From Escallonia rubra (taxonomy: Eukaryota; Streptophyta; Magnoliopsida; Escalloniales; Escalloniaceae), in NCBI GenBank assembly GCA_033065855.1, contig JAVXUO010002766.1, forward strand, positions 62,001 through 126,000: a stretch of DNA of 64,000 bases, read 5' to 3'. Made by a program: the position numbers and the translations under genes. Below are positions 1 to 10,385 of this stretch, piece by piece. Position 1 is the first letter of the stretch; every line of letters begins with the position of its first letter. The notes under the pieces are model-generated. The model was not told where the DNA came from. It was given only the letters and a program-made list of their open reading frames with translations, and made no database searches.

Positions 1-366
1 ACTTTTTCCTCTTTTAATGAGATTGGTGTATATGCAAATACTGATCATTATTCTGATTTATCAAGGCAAGAACAGGTTAATTTTAATTTGTTAAATTTTT
101 GGAAACAAAATCAAAACATGTATAAAACTTTATCCCAAATTGCACGGGATGTACTGCCAGTGTAAGCCTCCACGGTTGCTTCAGAGTCGGCATTTTCAGC
201 AAGCGGGAGGGTTTTGGATGACAGGAGGAGTCGTCTTAACCCCGAGTCGCTCGAGCTATGTGTATGTTGGAAGGATTATCTTGATGCGAAATACCGCGAG
301 CAAGATAGACCGATTGATGATAGGAAGAGCAGTGACTCGGATATTGAAGTACTTCCGGATGATTAG
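1..366 (+). pseudogene. hAT transposase C-terminus (dimerisation region)
   Basis: Frame 1 reads through to a TAG at 364-366 and matches the C-terminal dimerisation region of plant hAT transposases. It contains the ASTVASESAFSASGR core followed by VLDDRRSRLNPESLELC and an acidic tail. In the family this region lets transposase subunits pair in the nucleus. One in-frame TAA at 163-165 sits just before the core, so this copy would stop short of it. The N-terminal zinc finger and the catalytic domain are off the left edge. The call rests on the dimerisation core and its position inside an element with hAT-like ends. Confidence 0.8.
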
Positions 367-896
367 GTAATTTATTTTTATTTTCCTCTTTTGATCCTTT
401 TGGTTGACGTTGCAGATTTCTTGATCTTTGATTGCTGATATTTTGGATAGACATGCATTATTATTTTGATTGTTAGAGTTTTAAGAATAAATTTTTTCAC
501 AAAATATACTTTTTTTCCATATATATAAAATAAATTTTTACAAGCAAGATATATACTTTTTCATATATATAAAAAAATAGGTAACTTCGCCTGTTTGTTT
601 ACAAGCAGCCGGTCCCAAGCCCGGATAAAAGGAGGAGGGCCTATGAACACATTTATTATTTTTCTATATAAATTGTTATGTGTTAAGATTTTATTAATAA
701 AGCTCACCAAGAAGAGTATGAAAATGTTTAACATATAATAAAAAATATAATGGCTAACAAATAAATATGTATATACATACATACATATATATGTATATTA
801 CTTATAATGAAATAAAAGGATAAAGATTAGGTTCGTTAAATTGTGAATATTGCCTAGAGATGAAATTTAAAATTGAATAACAAGAAAAAAAAAAAA
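367..896 (+). other. hAT 3' non-coding region
   Basis: AT-rich sequence with no coding frame. At 611-640 there is a short GC-richer motif (GGTCCCAAGCCCGGATAAAA and onward) that stands out from its surroundings and looks like a dispersed plant repeat. I could not assign it to a family. A short CATA/TATA microsatellite lies at 775-797. Confidence 0.5.
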
Positions 897-1064
897 GGGC
901 CCGGGCCCGGCCCAAGCCCGACCCTAGATATTGGGCCTAGGGCCAGGGCCTGGACTGGGCCTAGGATTGCCTTCGGCAAGCCCGGCCCGGTTGGCAGCCC
1001 CACTGGCCCGGCCCTATAGCAGGCGTGATGGGCTTGGGCTGGGCCGGCCCAAGCCCAGCCTTTT
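897..1064. repeat. GGCCC-rich hAT subterminal repeat block
   Basis: About 170 bp made almost entirely of GGGCC, GGCCC, CCCGG and AAGCCC variants in both orientations, next to the hAT terminus. Such subterminal arrays are the usual transposase-binding region of hAT elements. The translated frames here are low-complexity artefacts. Confidence 0.65.
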
Positions 1065-1074
1065 GACAACTCTA

Positions 1075-1600
1075 CTGGCACCGATTGTTACTAGAGGTTC
1101 TTTGGGCATTTCAGACTTCCTGTAGGTCCAGTACTGGGATAACTCCATATGCTTTAACATATGGACATGATCTTGTATTACCTATGGAAATAACCATAAG
1201 GTCTTTCTAAGTAGCCATGCAAAAAAGTTTGCCAGTGGCAGAATATAACGAGGCCATGGTAATTGAATTGGAGGATTTGGACGACCATCGATTGGATGCA
1301 TTAGATAGATTATATGCACAAAAACTAAGGGTAAGTAGATCTTATAATCGAAGAGTCTTACCCAAAACATTTCAAGAGGGAAGTTTAGTGTGGAAAACTA
1401 TACTGCCCATAGGTTCAAAAGACTGAAAATTTGGTAAGTGGTTGCCAAATTGGGAAGGACCCTTTGTAGTCCATAAAGTTTTAAGATGTGGAGCATATTA
1501 GTTGAAATCACTGGAAGGACAATTGCATGCTAAGCCGATAAATGGTCGATACCTAAAAAGGTATATCCCTCCATGTGGGAAGGAATGGAGTCAATCGATA
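1075..1600 (+). pseudogene. Ty3/gypsy integrase C-terminal fragment
   Basis: Immediately right of the hAT end the plus strand encodes the late part of a Ty3/gypsy integrase. It reads WHRLLLEVLWAFQTS, then SSTGITPYALTYGHDLVLPMEI, and further on the NWEGPFVVHKVL block with a RYLKRYIPP tail. This domain inserts the cDNA copy of the retrotransposon. In-frame stops (for example near 1209, 1424 and 1500) show decay. The hAT insertion removed or displaced everything upstream. The gene order (integrase followed by a gene on the opposite strand) fits Tat-lineage elements such as Grande or Retand. Confidence 0.8.
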
Positions 1601-1737
1601 GTGATAGTTTGCACTAGCCTGATAAAGGTTAAGAAAGCAAAAAAAAAAAATTGCAAGTTAAATTTTTAAAAAAAGCATTTTCATTACTGATAATAGTCCA
1701 AAAAAAAAAAGTTAAGCAGCAAAAGTAATTGTTTACA

Positions 1738-4262
1738 TCAAATATCAAAAGCAGATTGAATTTCGGCCCACTGACTTTCTGCCATAGTCATAATTTGGTC
1801 AGCAAAAGCAAGCTGAGATTGTGTTTTAGCTCGTTTCTTTAAAGGCTCCTTCATAGCTCCGGCTAAATCAACAGCCTCTTGATAGGCACTATTTTGCTGT
1901 TCCAGCAGATTTTGCTCCTTCTGATTCAGCGCATTCATCTTTATTTCCAATTCTTTCTTCTCAGCTTTAATCTCATCAATCTCTCTAGAAATCTGCAAAC
2001 TAATCTGATGCTTCTCTTGGACTTGGATGTTTAAAGCATTAATATCTCGATCTACTATCTAAACATTAGATCTAATGCCCATACCTTGTTTCCAAGAAGC
2101 CGATATCAGAGAGATTTAAAATTTTAAAGCAGAAATTAGAGCCGATTGAGCAGCATTCAAAGCTAATGTATTATCAGCAAGGGTATCAATCAGATCGCTC
2201 ATCTTCTGCACGGCCTCTTCATTAGCCAGAATATCAGGAAGACGATGGCTAAGCAAACTTTAAAAAACGTTAAGAATAGCAGCCTTATCAACACTGGAAG
2301 GCGAAGCCGATGTAATACTCGAAGGGCATGAAAAGGCACTAATGACTGACTAAAGTTGCAAGAACTTACAGTTGATGTCATCAACAGCTGGAATAGGAGC
2401 AGAAGATTGTCGAGCAGCCAAGATACCTGTAGCCTCTGCTATCATCTGGGTGATTGAAGGAGAACTAGAAACAACTGGAAGAGCTGATGACTCAGACATT
2501 GAAGGGACAACCGCAACATGACTAGATGTTGCAAGTGTGAGTTTAGGACATTGAGCCAGATCTGCATCAGCAAAGAAGCAACCTTAAGTTGGAGGGCAGG
2601 TTTCAATAGCTGGAAGATTAGGCAAAGCAACATCACCTGGTTGTTCAGAATGGTGATTGATGGAAAGATCATCAGAATCTTCTTCATCTGGAATATCGCA
2701 AGGCTTATTAATCTTCAAAATAGACAACAATAAAGTATGAGTCACTAATATAATAACATGTTACAATGGTCAGAAACTTACAAACCTGTTGAGGGGAAGA
2801 TGCTGATCGATGCGGAGTAAGAGCTGGAGACGCCCTACTACTAATGATCTCCGTATCAATCTCCGTGCTGGCAGAAGCATTGGAAGAAGCATCATCGGGA
2901 TTGTTATCTTTGCTGGCACTCTCCTGAGTCAAATCGATGGTAATACCACCTAAATCCTAAATAAGGGGGTAAAATAATGAAATTTAGCAAATAAATACAA
3001 GAGCCACAAAAAGTTTTTTTTTTCCTTCAAAGACGTGGTTCTTGCGCTAAACCGAGTTTTGTGAGCAATGCTTTTCTTCTTGGTAGATTTCGATTTAGTT
3101 CGAAGTTTTGAAGGAGCTCCTGGTTGATCGGCCGGGGCAGGAGAAGATTCTTGAGCCTGTTCAAGAACAACATCTGCAGAAGTCCCCATTTCAGCAGAAG
3201 GTTTCTCAAATGATCTAACATCTTGATCAGCTGCATGAAGATAAAATAAAGGTCAAAATAAGCTCTTAGTGTATATCAGAAAATGATACAATAAATAGAA
3301 AGATTCAAACCTAGCTGGAAAGTAACAAAAGTTGAAGCAGTCCGAGAAGGGAGAGCAACACTTAGAGGAACAACCAATATTGGTTCGTCTGATGGATGGA
3401 TAGAAGGGATATCACCTGGTACGTGCCTAAATTGCCTTTTCCTTTCTCTAATTCCTTTACTTTGATGAATAAGAGGAACATTATCTTCATCATCATCTTA
3501 TTTTCCCATGTCTTCAAACTCTTTCCCCTTTTCGGAGAGTAAATCCTCAGAAGAATCATATAAGTCGTCATCAACTTCATGTTTTTCGGAGGAAAATTCA
3601 GTAACGGACTCTTTCCCTTTTCTACTCGATACTGCTTGAGAAGGTCCTGCAGAAGGAGATCGATCCCTTTTCCTAGAGGCAGCAGGTTGATTGATATTTC
3701 CTACATTGATAAATTAAGATGTAGTGAACAAAATAAAATCGACTATGAATGACATCAAAAGAAAAGAGGATACCTGGTCGATGAGGGTTGTCCATAGCCA
3801 AACGAACCATACAAGAAGCATAAGTGATACCATCATATAATTGCGAGACAATTTCTTGATACCAGGAGTCGAAAGGGGTAACTGCCCTAGCAGTACGAAT
3901 CTTGAAATTGGACATGACAAAACTATCCATCGATTCATCAACGATTTTGTCGATTTTTCTAATATGGTTCACTGTGATTCATTTAATTCTTTCTTTAGCT
4001 TCCAAGAAGCCGTTATCTATGAAAAATGGGGCTGGAATCCCTTGAACCAAACCAAATTGCTGGCCAAATCGAGAAGGAGTATACCGCTCATATCCACAAG
4101 ATCCTGAATGAGTGGTAATAATTTGACCACCTGAATGAAGAAATCGCCCGCAAAGAAAACTAGCCCATATCCTTCGAACGTATACTCGATGGCTAACGGA
4201 TGAAGAGTACAGTGCTGCAACAATATATGCCCTTCTAAATTGCGATGAAGTTTCGACATTCG
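1738..4262 (-). pseudogene. Antisense intron-containing ORF of Ty3/gypsy element
   Basis: On the minus strand a set of exon-like blocks runs from about 4259 down to 1738. The first block (from 4259) reads HPLAIEYTFEGYGLVFFAGDF, and the second (about 3972-3770) reads FKIRTARAVTPFDSWYQEI. Serine- and lysine-rich acidic blocks follow at about 3690-3360, 3236-3020 and 2932-2780. A further block starts near 2705, and the last (1998-1738) is a strong coiled coil. Several junctions look spliced, for example CAACAG|GTTTGTAAG near 2785. Stops and frame breaks occur in at least four places. The first blocks resemble the plant mobile domain / putative plant transposon family. Its place behind an integrase on the opposite strand matches the extra antisense ORFs known in Tat-lineage Ty3/gypsy elements. 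The role of these ORFs is unknown. Confidence 0.55.
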
Positions 4263-4348
4263 TTGAGTAAGTTAAAGTCTTAATTCACTTACATTGCTGT
4301 ACATAATTGAAAGTGTGTGTTAAGCGAGTCAACTATATTGGTTTTCAG

Positions 4349-5284
4349 TGAGTTCGATGCAGAATCTTTAATCACTGATCCCGCTGGACTTGAATCTCAT
4401 CGGAAATCACAATTTGTACAGTGGTTCAAAATTCGTGTAAGATTGTTTAACGAAATTATATTATGTGTTATATACAGTTCTGTGGCCAATTAGTATACTG
4501 ATTTATCCTTAATTTTTACCGTCATCTACAATAGGTTCAGTCAATGGATAGACCAGTGGCCTCCTGCTTGAAATTACTAGCTGAAGGCCCTAACAAACAA
4601 ACATCCTGTTACGGAGGCTATATCATCAACGGGTTTAGGTTTAACGTAAAAGATGATGACCGAACAAAACAAACCCAAAACAGTGGAGTCTTGGTCAACG
4701 GCGACTGTTATGCCGAGAATTGCATGGACTTTTACGGAGAGCTAGATGAGATTGTTGAGCTAACATATCTGGGTTCCCAAAACCGCCTGGTAATGTTCAA
4801 GTGTACGTGGTTCGATGTCACATGCAGTAGAGGAATCCGTGTTAGCTCTCAAGGGATTGTAGATGTCAATGTCAAGTCAAGACTTGCATCAGACGAGCCC
4901 TTTGTGTTTGCTAGTCAAGCTGTACAAGTCTTTTACGCGGAGGACGTCGCCAATCCCAAATCTCATTGGTATACAACTATCAAGTCCAAGAAATTGCCCG
5001 TGACATATGACAGTGAGCTAGACTCCTTTCAAGCCGACCAACCACGTGTCTTGTTCCCTGTTGAGGTCAACAACGAGGAGGACGATCTTCCTCTTCCAAC
5101 AACACTTCTTGTAGGAGAAGAAGTCGTAGATGATGACGCGGAAGACGTGGAAAGTGTTGGAGATGATGTGACCGAGTCTACTGATGAAGAGGATGAATTA
5201 GAAGATGAAGAGGACGACGAGTCCCACGAAGAAGAGGACGACGAGGAAAGTGATGAAGATGATTCGCAAACTGAAAATGATTGA
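4349..5284 (+). pseudogene. TNP2-type CACTA transposase, C-terminal exons
   Basis: Two exons are visible: 4349-4436, preceded by TTTTCAG and followed by GTAAGA, and 4535-5284, preceded by ACAATAG. The first reads SHRKSQFVQWFKIR. The second continues VQSMDRPVASCLKLLAEGP and YGGYIINGFRFNVKDDD, then QNSGVLVNGD, and FYGELDEIVELTYLG and VMFKCTWFDV. These match the C-terminal part (DUF4218/DUF4216 type) of plant CACTA TNP2 transposases. The last 60 residues are almost all Asp and Glu, ending at TGA 5282-5284. The DDE catalytic core normally lies upstream and is absent, so the protein cannot be complete. The remaining frame is intact, so the truncation may be fairly recent. Confidence 0.85.
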
Positions 5285-5364
5285 CTTGTAATGTTGTAAC
5301 ATCACGGGAAAAATGTAGTAACATTTTAGAACTTGGTGTTTATTGATGTGTTTTTGCACATCCG

Positions 5365-5367
<3 letters not shown>

Positions 5368-5411
<44 letters not shown>
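5368..5411. repeat. (TA)n microsatellite
   Basis: About 21 uninterrupted TA units between the two CACTA genes. Confidence 0.95.
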
Positions 5412-5413
<2 letters not shown>

Positions 5414-5487
5414 CCGATGATGATTTCTGCCAAATTATTGTTTTTAACGTGTTAATGTCTTTGTAATTTATCTATATGAAGTCAGAT

Positions 5488-7077
5488 ATGGATAGGATAC
5501 GGGCTATTCGTAGGCGGGCTGGACGCCGAGCTGCTTCCTCCCCGGTGGGTCCCACCTCGTCATTGCTTACTGATAATGATCGCGGACAGCAGATAGGACC
5601 CCAGCCCTAGCCGTCGCCTCAGCCCGACGCAGATTCATCCCACACGCCCGTGCATTCTCCATCTTCCGTGGGTTCTACCTCAGGTATAGTTGATAACGGT
5701 GTTTAGTACATTTTCGCTAGCCTTATATTTAAAGTATATTTGAACTGTATTAATGTCTGTGTTTTGTAGGATCTCGACGAGGCCGTGGTCCGACACGCGG
5801 GGTACGCATCGACCCCCAGCGTAAACAGAGAGTTACGCTCACGCAGGAAGGCCTGTAAGTACTAAAAATATCACCTCATGCCTTATATTTAAAATTTTGG
5901 GGTGTTAATTTATATTTGAACTGTATTAATTTATTTATTTACTTCTTTGGCAGGATCCTGGAGAATCAGGCGAGGACGAAGATCGGCGTTCTTGTGAAGG
6001 GCCGATTCTTCGAGCCACGCCTGTACTGGAAAGACTGGGATGCCGCTGCGAGGGAGGCCCTATGGGAGGAGTGGCTGGTACGGTGAAGTATTTTTTTCAG
6101 CGTTAGTAAATATTTAATTACAGTTTGTTTTCTGTTGTTAATTTGTGTTATTGAATGCCTTAGAGGAGGGGTTTACGTTTGACACGCCCGGCAGTAGACC
6201 TTCTTTGCCTACATCGGCAAGAATTACCGTCGATGACTCCACGACGCACGGGACCGGGCGAAGAAGATGCTGCCCGAGGGTGCCCCGATGACGGAGATGA
6301 CGAGATATCCCCCACATTGGATATCTCACCGTGTATGGGGGGAGATGATAGATCGGTGGGCTGCGGATCCAGGCTGGGACGCCAAGAGTAAGAGCGGGGC
6401 CGAGAACAGACAGAATAGAGATCCGACGCACACCGAGGGGGGGGGGGGGGTCAGTGCGACACGACATCGTCCGACACATGAACGCGGTCGAGCACCCGAA
6501 TCTGGAGGAGGATGAGGTCATAGCTCTGACCTATAGTCAGACGCACGTGTGGAAGAAGGACAAGGACGAGGCGCACCGGGCGGGCGACTATATTTCAGAT
6601 ATTGCCCGGCGGATCGATGTGAGTCAATTTATTTAAGTTGTTAATGTTTTGTCTTTCTATCCTCAATGTCCGTTTCGTTAATTAATGCCCTAACATATCG
6701 TTAAACCACTATTTTTGCAGGCCTCGTATGAACAGCTAAGGGGGTCCGAGCAGCAGTCCGGACAGCCATCAGCGTCCACTAGTACGACTGCGAGTACTAG
6801 GGGGTTGAAGCGATGGCTGGATACGCCGGAGGTCGTGAATCGGCTGAAAGGCCGCATACGCGGCCTGCCTAGCACGACTGCTCGTGTCGTGATAGGAGCG
6901 TCCTCACCCCCTGCTGCCCCTCCACAGACACCGGCTCCTCAGCGTCAGTTGGACGACGAGGAGATCCAGCGCATTGCTACAGTGGTGGTGAGGATGATTA
7001 GGGAGCAGGGCGCTGCTGGACATGCCGAGCCGACCCCGGATCAGCAGGATCCAGATCCGGGACTCGGCAACCCCTGA
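5488..7077 (+). pseudogene. Second CACTA gene (Transposase_24 type)
   Basis: Five exon-like blocks can be laid out: 5488-5683, 5770-5854, 5954-6077, about 6164-6618 and 6721-7077. They are separated by short introns with recognisable borders (for example CAG|GTATAG, TTTTGTAG, CCT|GTAAGT, GAT|GTGAGT, TTTGCAG). The fourth block contains PPHWISHRVWGEMIDRWA and THTEGG, then RHDIVRHMNAVEHPNLEEDE, as in the plant transposase family found in En/Spm elements. The last block is Ser/Pro/Gln-rich with a helical segment (DDEEIQRIATVVVRMIREQ). A TAG at 5608-5610, stops near 6180 and a frameshift at a 14-G run (6437-6450) break it. In the family such proteins act as accessory DNA-binding factors beside TNP2. 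Confidence 0.7.
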
Positions 7078-7303
7078 TGAGCCCCTTCCCGTGCCCATTC
7101 CTAGCTTCCCCGCCCCCTGCGCCCGGCTTGTACTCTTCTCCCCTCCCCTAACCGGCTGTATCCGGTTCCCGACTTGTACATATGAGTCTTTTTTATGATT
7201 GATTATATATATATATTTCTTTCTGTATTGATTATTGCGCGTTGTTGTTGAGAAATGAAAATTGTATTACCTGTCTGGGTAATTGAAAAAATAAAAAAAA
7301 ATT
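7078..7303 (+). other. 3' flank of the CACTA second gene
   Basis: C/T-rich then AT-rich non-coding sequence between the stop codon and the subterminal repeats. It contains ordinary 3'-UTR-like sequence and no further gene. Confidence 0.5.
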
Positions 7304-7660
7304 TACTTTTGGCGACGGATTAATTTCGTCGCTAAAAGTATTCCTGCAATCACTTAATTAGCGACATAATATTCCGTCGCTAAAACATTTATTCCGTCGC
7401 TAATTTGACAAAAAAAATAAATTAAAATTCTAAAAATATAATTAGCGACGGACTATCTGTCGCTAATTAAAAATAAATCCGTCGCAAAAAATTACATATT
7501 TAGCGACGGAATTCAAAATTCCGTCGCTAAACTATTAGTGACGGGCTGTTACACAAGTGACCTTTAGCGACGGTGATTCCGTTGCTAATTGTTTTAGCGA
7601 CGGATTTTAGGCTTTTAGCGACGGATTTCCCCGTCGCTAATATTCTTTTTTCTTTTAGTG
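7304..7660. repeat. CACTA subterminal repeats and right terminus
   Basis: About fourteen copies of TTAGCGACGGA or its complement TCCGTCGCTAA in 350 bp. Many are arranged head-to-head, as in TTTAGCGACGGAATTC facing GAATTCCGTCGCTAAA-like partners near 7500-7530. Such motifs are the binding sites for the element's own proteins in the En/Spm group. The element stops at 7660 with TTTTAGTG. Confidence 0.85.
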
Positions 7661-7723
7661 TTCTTATTTTCATCTAAATAGAAAAACAAATTCTAATCAA
7701 TTTTGCAAAACTTTGATTCTCAC

Positions 7724-10269
7724 CTTATTTTGTGTCAATACATCACGAACTTCCTGAGGATCCCACAATCTGCTATATTTTTCAGGCTGTCTTGGGTGGA
7801 CTTGGCGAACAATATACCATCCCATTTCTTGTATCAAGTCATGCATCTGAAGCTTACCTTGAGAAATAACTACGAGAGATTTTTCAACTAGAACTTGTAT
7901 TCCAATAGCAGCATGGAGCTGAAAACTGTCAAGTACTTGTTTGGCATAATCTTCTTGCTCCCCCCTAAAAAAGCATGCAATATTGAGGAATATTTCTTGC
8001 TGTACTTCACTCAGCCCTTGATCAAAGCTCACTCTAAGTTTGTTTATAATATCATGCTCTGGGATATCTCTTAGCCTAGCCACTGTACTTTCCCACAGTT
8101 TAAGGTCTCTACCATATAAGAACGAACCTAACACTTTAAGGGCTAAAGGAAGGCCTCCAACATATTCTACTATGAGATCAGCTAGCTCGTTGAACTCTTT
8201 CGGAGGCTGGATTTTCTTGAAGGCATTCAAATTAAAGACCTCTACACTTTCAGTCATTCGTAACAAATAACCCTCGTGTATGTTAGCTATATTGGGATTA
8301 GCTAATATCCTTTTATCTCTTGTTGTTATGATAATTCTACTCCCCTTACCGAACCAATCACAATTTCTAGCTAATGCATTCACTTGGACCGTATTATCCA
8401 CGTCATCGAGAATGACAAGAACTTTTTTACGGCATAAAATGCTCTTCATCCGTTGCGTTCCATGCGTAATACTATCTACCTTCACATTCCTCTGGTTTAG
8501 GATTTTGGAAATCATTATTTCTTGTAAATTCTCCAAACCATAGTTCTTTGACCTTTCTCGAACTTCATGAATGAAGATGGCACTTTCAAACTGATGGCTG
8601 ATGTTGTCAAACAATGCACTTGCAACTGTTGTCTTACCAATTCCACCCATACCCCATATCCCAATAAAGCGAACGACATCAGTCCCCAACTCCAGCAACA
8701 ATTTAACCTCGCCAACACGAGAATATATACCAACTAGATCCCCCTTAACGTTTGAAACTGGATGATCCAACTTGCGGCGGACATGCATAACAATTTGGTG
8801 GATAACTCCTGATTTATGCCTGCATGTGGAAAGGATGTGAGTTTGCATAATCATTTGCTAGTTTTCTCAGCATGTTGTGGTAGAGCACGAAATTTATCCC
8901 AATTATATCTACCTGAGAAGCTTTTGTATATGGTATACAAGAGACAATGCGATACGTACACTCTGTTGAAAGTACACCTTTGTCAGCTCAATTTCCCTGT
9001 TTGAGAACTTATTTGTCCCTATAGCTGAAACTTTATTATTGGTGTATAAGGTGTGGATTTAACGGATGCAATTGTATGTATTGAGCCCCATTTGATCTGT
9101 GCAATTCATGGAAAGAGTTGAGATTACCAAAACAGAGGGATGGACTCGCCTAGGGAGTGGACTGACCTATACATTGGCATGAATCCTAGTTAATGTACAT
9201 TTTTAGTCTTGAGTTTGTTCCTAGACCCATTTGAAATATTTAGACAACTTAAAGGAACATTTTTGTAATCTGTCGTTCATACTTATTAGATATACTTCAA
9301 GAGCCTTCAATCCTGAAATTTAAAATCTTTTGACTTTCGAAGTAGAACTTATCAGAAATGTTGTACCTGGGACACTCAGCGAAAATCTAGATGAACTCCT
9401 CTAGAACACTTCGAAAATTTGAAGAATTTCAAAAAAGGTTAAGGCCTATTAAGGTTTGTGTTTATTACACTAAACGACATAGCCTACAAAAAACTACACT
9501 CCACCCCACGGACCCACTTAAATGACCGTTATACCCCCAAAAAACTAGCAACTGTTTGGTCAAAGGGGGGTGTTGGACGTAATGAATTTAGAAGTTCAAA
9601 CTGCCTGTTGCCAAAATTGACAACTGCGCTAATAAGAGAGGTGGGAGGTGTAATGATTCGTTTCGAAAGTATTTTCCTATGTAACAATTTGGGACAGAAA
9701 AAGTGTTTCTCTCGTCCATAAATTCAATTAGATGCCATGTCAGGCAGTCTGTGAATATTTGCTTGCGGATAGATTGGAATTTGAATCGGTGCTTACCCAT
9801 TTGCCTCATTCTGGACATCCCACCCTGCTGTGTTGACGGCTTCGGTTACTGCTTGCCTCCAAGCACGCAACTCCATTCTGCTACGGCGCCTAATGGCCCC
9901 AAAAGTAAGACGACATCGGTGAAGCAAAGCCGATGGACCCACACGGTAGAAGACCGGAATGACTGTCAGTCCCCTCAGCTTCTTGCATTCAATGATCTTC
10001 ACGAGTTCATCCAAGCACCACGACGACTTAGTATAGTTCCGGGAGAAAATGACGATGGCAAACCGCGACCCTTCAATGGCTTTGAAGAGTTCCGGGGAGA
10101 TCGAGTTTCCTTTCACGAGACTCTTATCGTCCTTGAAGGTGCGTATGTTACGCGCAACCAAAGCTACGTAGAGATGGTCCACAAAGTTCTTGCGGACGTC
10201 TTTGCCTCTGAAGCTCAGAAACACGTCGTACATCCAGCGTGATGGTGTTGAAGACGAAGAGGCAGCCAT
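7724..10269 (-). CDS. TIR-NB-ARC disease-resistance-type gene, LRR exons missing
   Basis: Exon 1 is 10269-9797 (donor GG|GTAAGC) and exon 2 is 8819-7724 (acceptor CACATGCAG, donor AAG|GTGAGA). Joined in frame they give about 523 residues. Residues 12-150 are a TIR domain (YDVFLSFRGKDVRKNFVDHL, SSWCLDEL with the conserved Glu). NB-ARC follows: P-loop GMGGIGKTT at about 214-222, kinase-2 KKVLVILDDVD at 289-299, RNBS-B GSRIIITTRD, GLPL, RNBS-D FLNIACFF and MHDL at about 483. In the family such proteins are cytoplasmic or nuclear immune receptors; TIR domains can cleave NAD+ on activation. The exon 2 end is typical of TNL genes and LRR exons would normally follow. Instead a CACTA terminus lies 63 bp beyond the donor. 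The TIR segment after YRVGPS is about 14 residues shorter than usual. This may be a truncated or rearranged TNL rather than a natural TIR-NB gene. Confidence 0.85.
8820..9796 (-). other. Intron 1 of the TIR-NB-ARC gene
   Basis: 977 bp between the TIR and NB-ARC exons, bounded by GTAAGC and CATGCAG on the minus strand. AT-rich, with no recognisable element. The phase (two bases of a Gly codon in exon 1, one in exon 2) keeps the frame open. Confidence 0.8.
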
Positions 10270-10372
10270 GCGTAGACAATTGAAAGCTTGCCGAGTAAAT
10301 ATTAGGCAGGTTATGATCTATAATAAGAAGAGATCAAAGAGAGATCTCCTCCTCTTACGTTGCGTTGTTCTT

Positions 10373-10385
10373 TTTATAATATATA
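10373..10385 (-). promoter_or_regulatory. Putative TATA box of the TIR-NB-ARC gene
   Basis: On the minus strand TATATATTATAAA lies about 105 bp upstream of the start codon, at a sensible distance for a plant 5' UTR. The leader between them is GA-rich. Assigned by position and sequence only. Confidence 0.4.

Larger units (their letters stand above)
1..1074 (+). mobile_element. hAT transposon, 3' portion
   Basis: The right-hand part of a hAT-superfamily DNA transposon; its left part lies outside the window. It begins within the transposase C-terminus and runs through an AT-rich 3' region into a GGCCC-rich subterminal block. It ends in GACAACTCTA at 1074; read from the other strand the end is TAGAGTTGTCAAAAGGC, the type of terminus found on many plant hAT elements. 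Directly after position 1074 the sequence resumes as an open Ty3/gypsy integrase frame, so this is a nested insertion. The 8-bp target duplication cannot be tested because the left end is missing. Confidence 0.75.
4263..7660 (+). mobile_element. CACTA (En/Spm) transposon, 5'-truncated
   Basis: The element contains the last exons of a TNP2-type transposase, then a second multi-exon gene, then a dense subterminal array of AGCGACGG repeats. It ends at 7660 in TTCTTTTAGTG, which on the other strand begins CACTAAAAGAA, the defining CACTA terminus. The three bases after it are TTC; the matching left copy cannot be tested because the left end is missing. The left boundary lies between about 4262 and 4348, where the antisense gypsy ORF gives way to transposase intron. 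The right terminus sits in an intron of the neighbouring resistance-type gene. Confidence 0.85.

Noticed and set aside
897-1125. Gly/Pro/Leu-rich ORFs on both strands
   Set aside because: They are translations of the GGCCC-rich hAT subterminal repeat.
9703-10242. 179-codon plus-strand open frame
   Set aside because: It is the antisense shadow of the TIR exon, which has clear motifs and splice sites on the minus strand.
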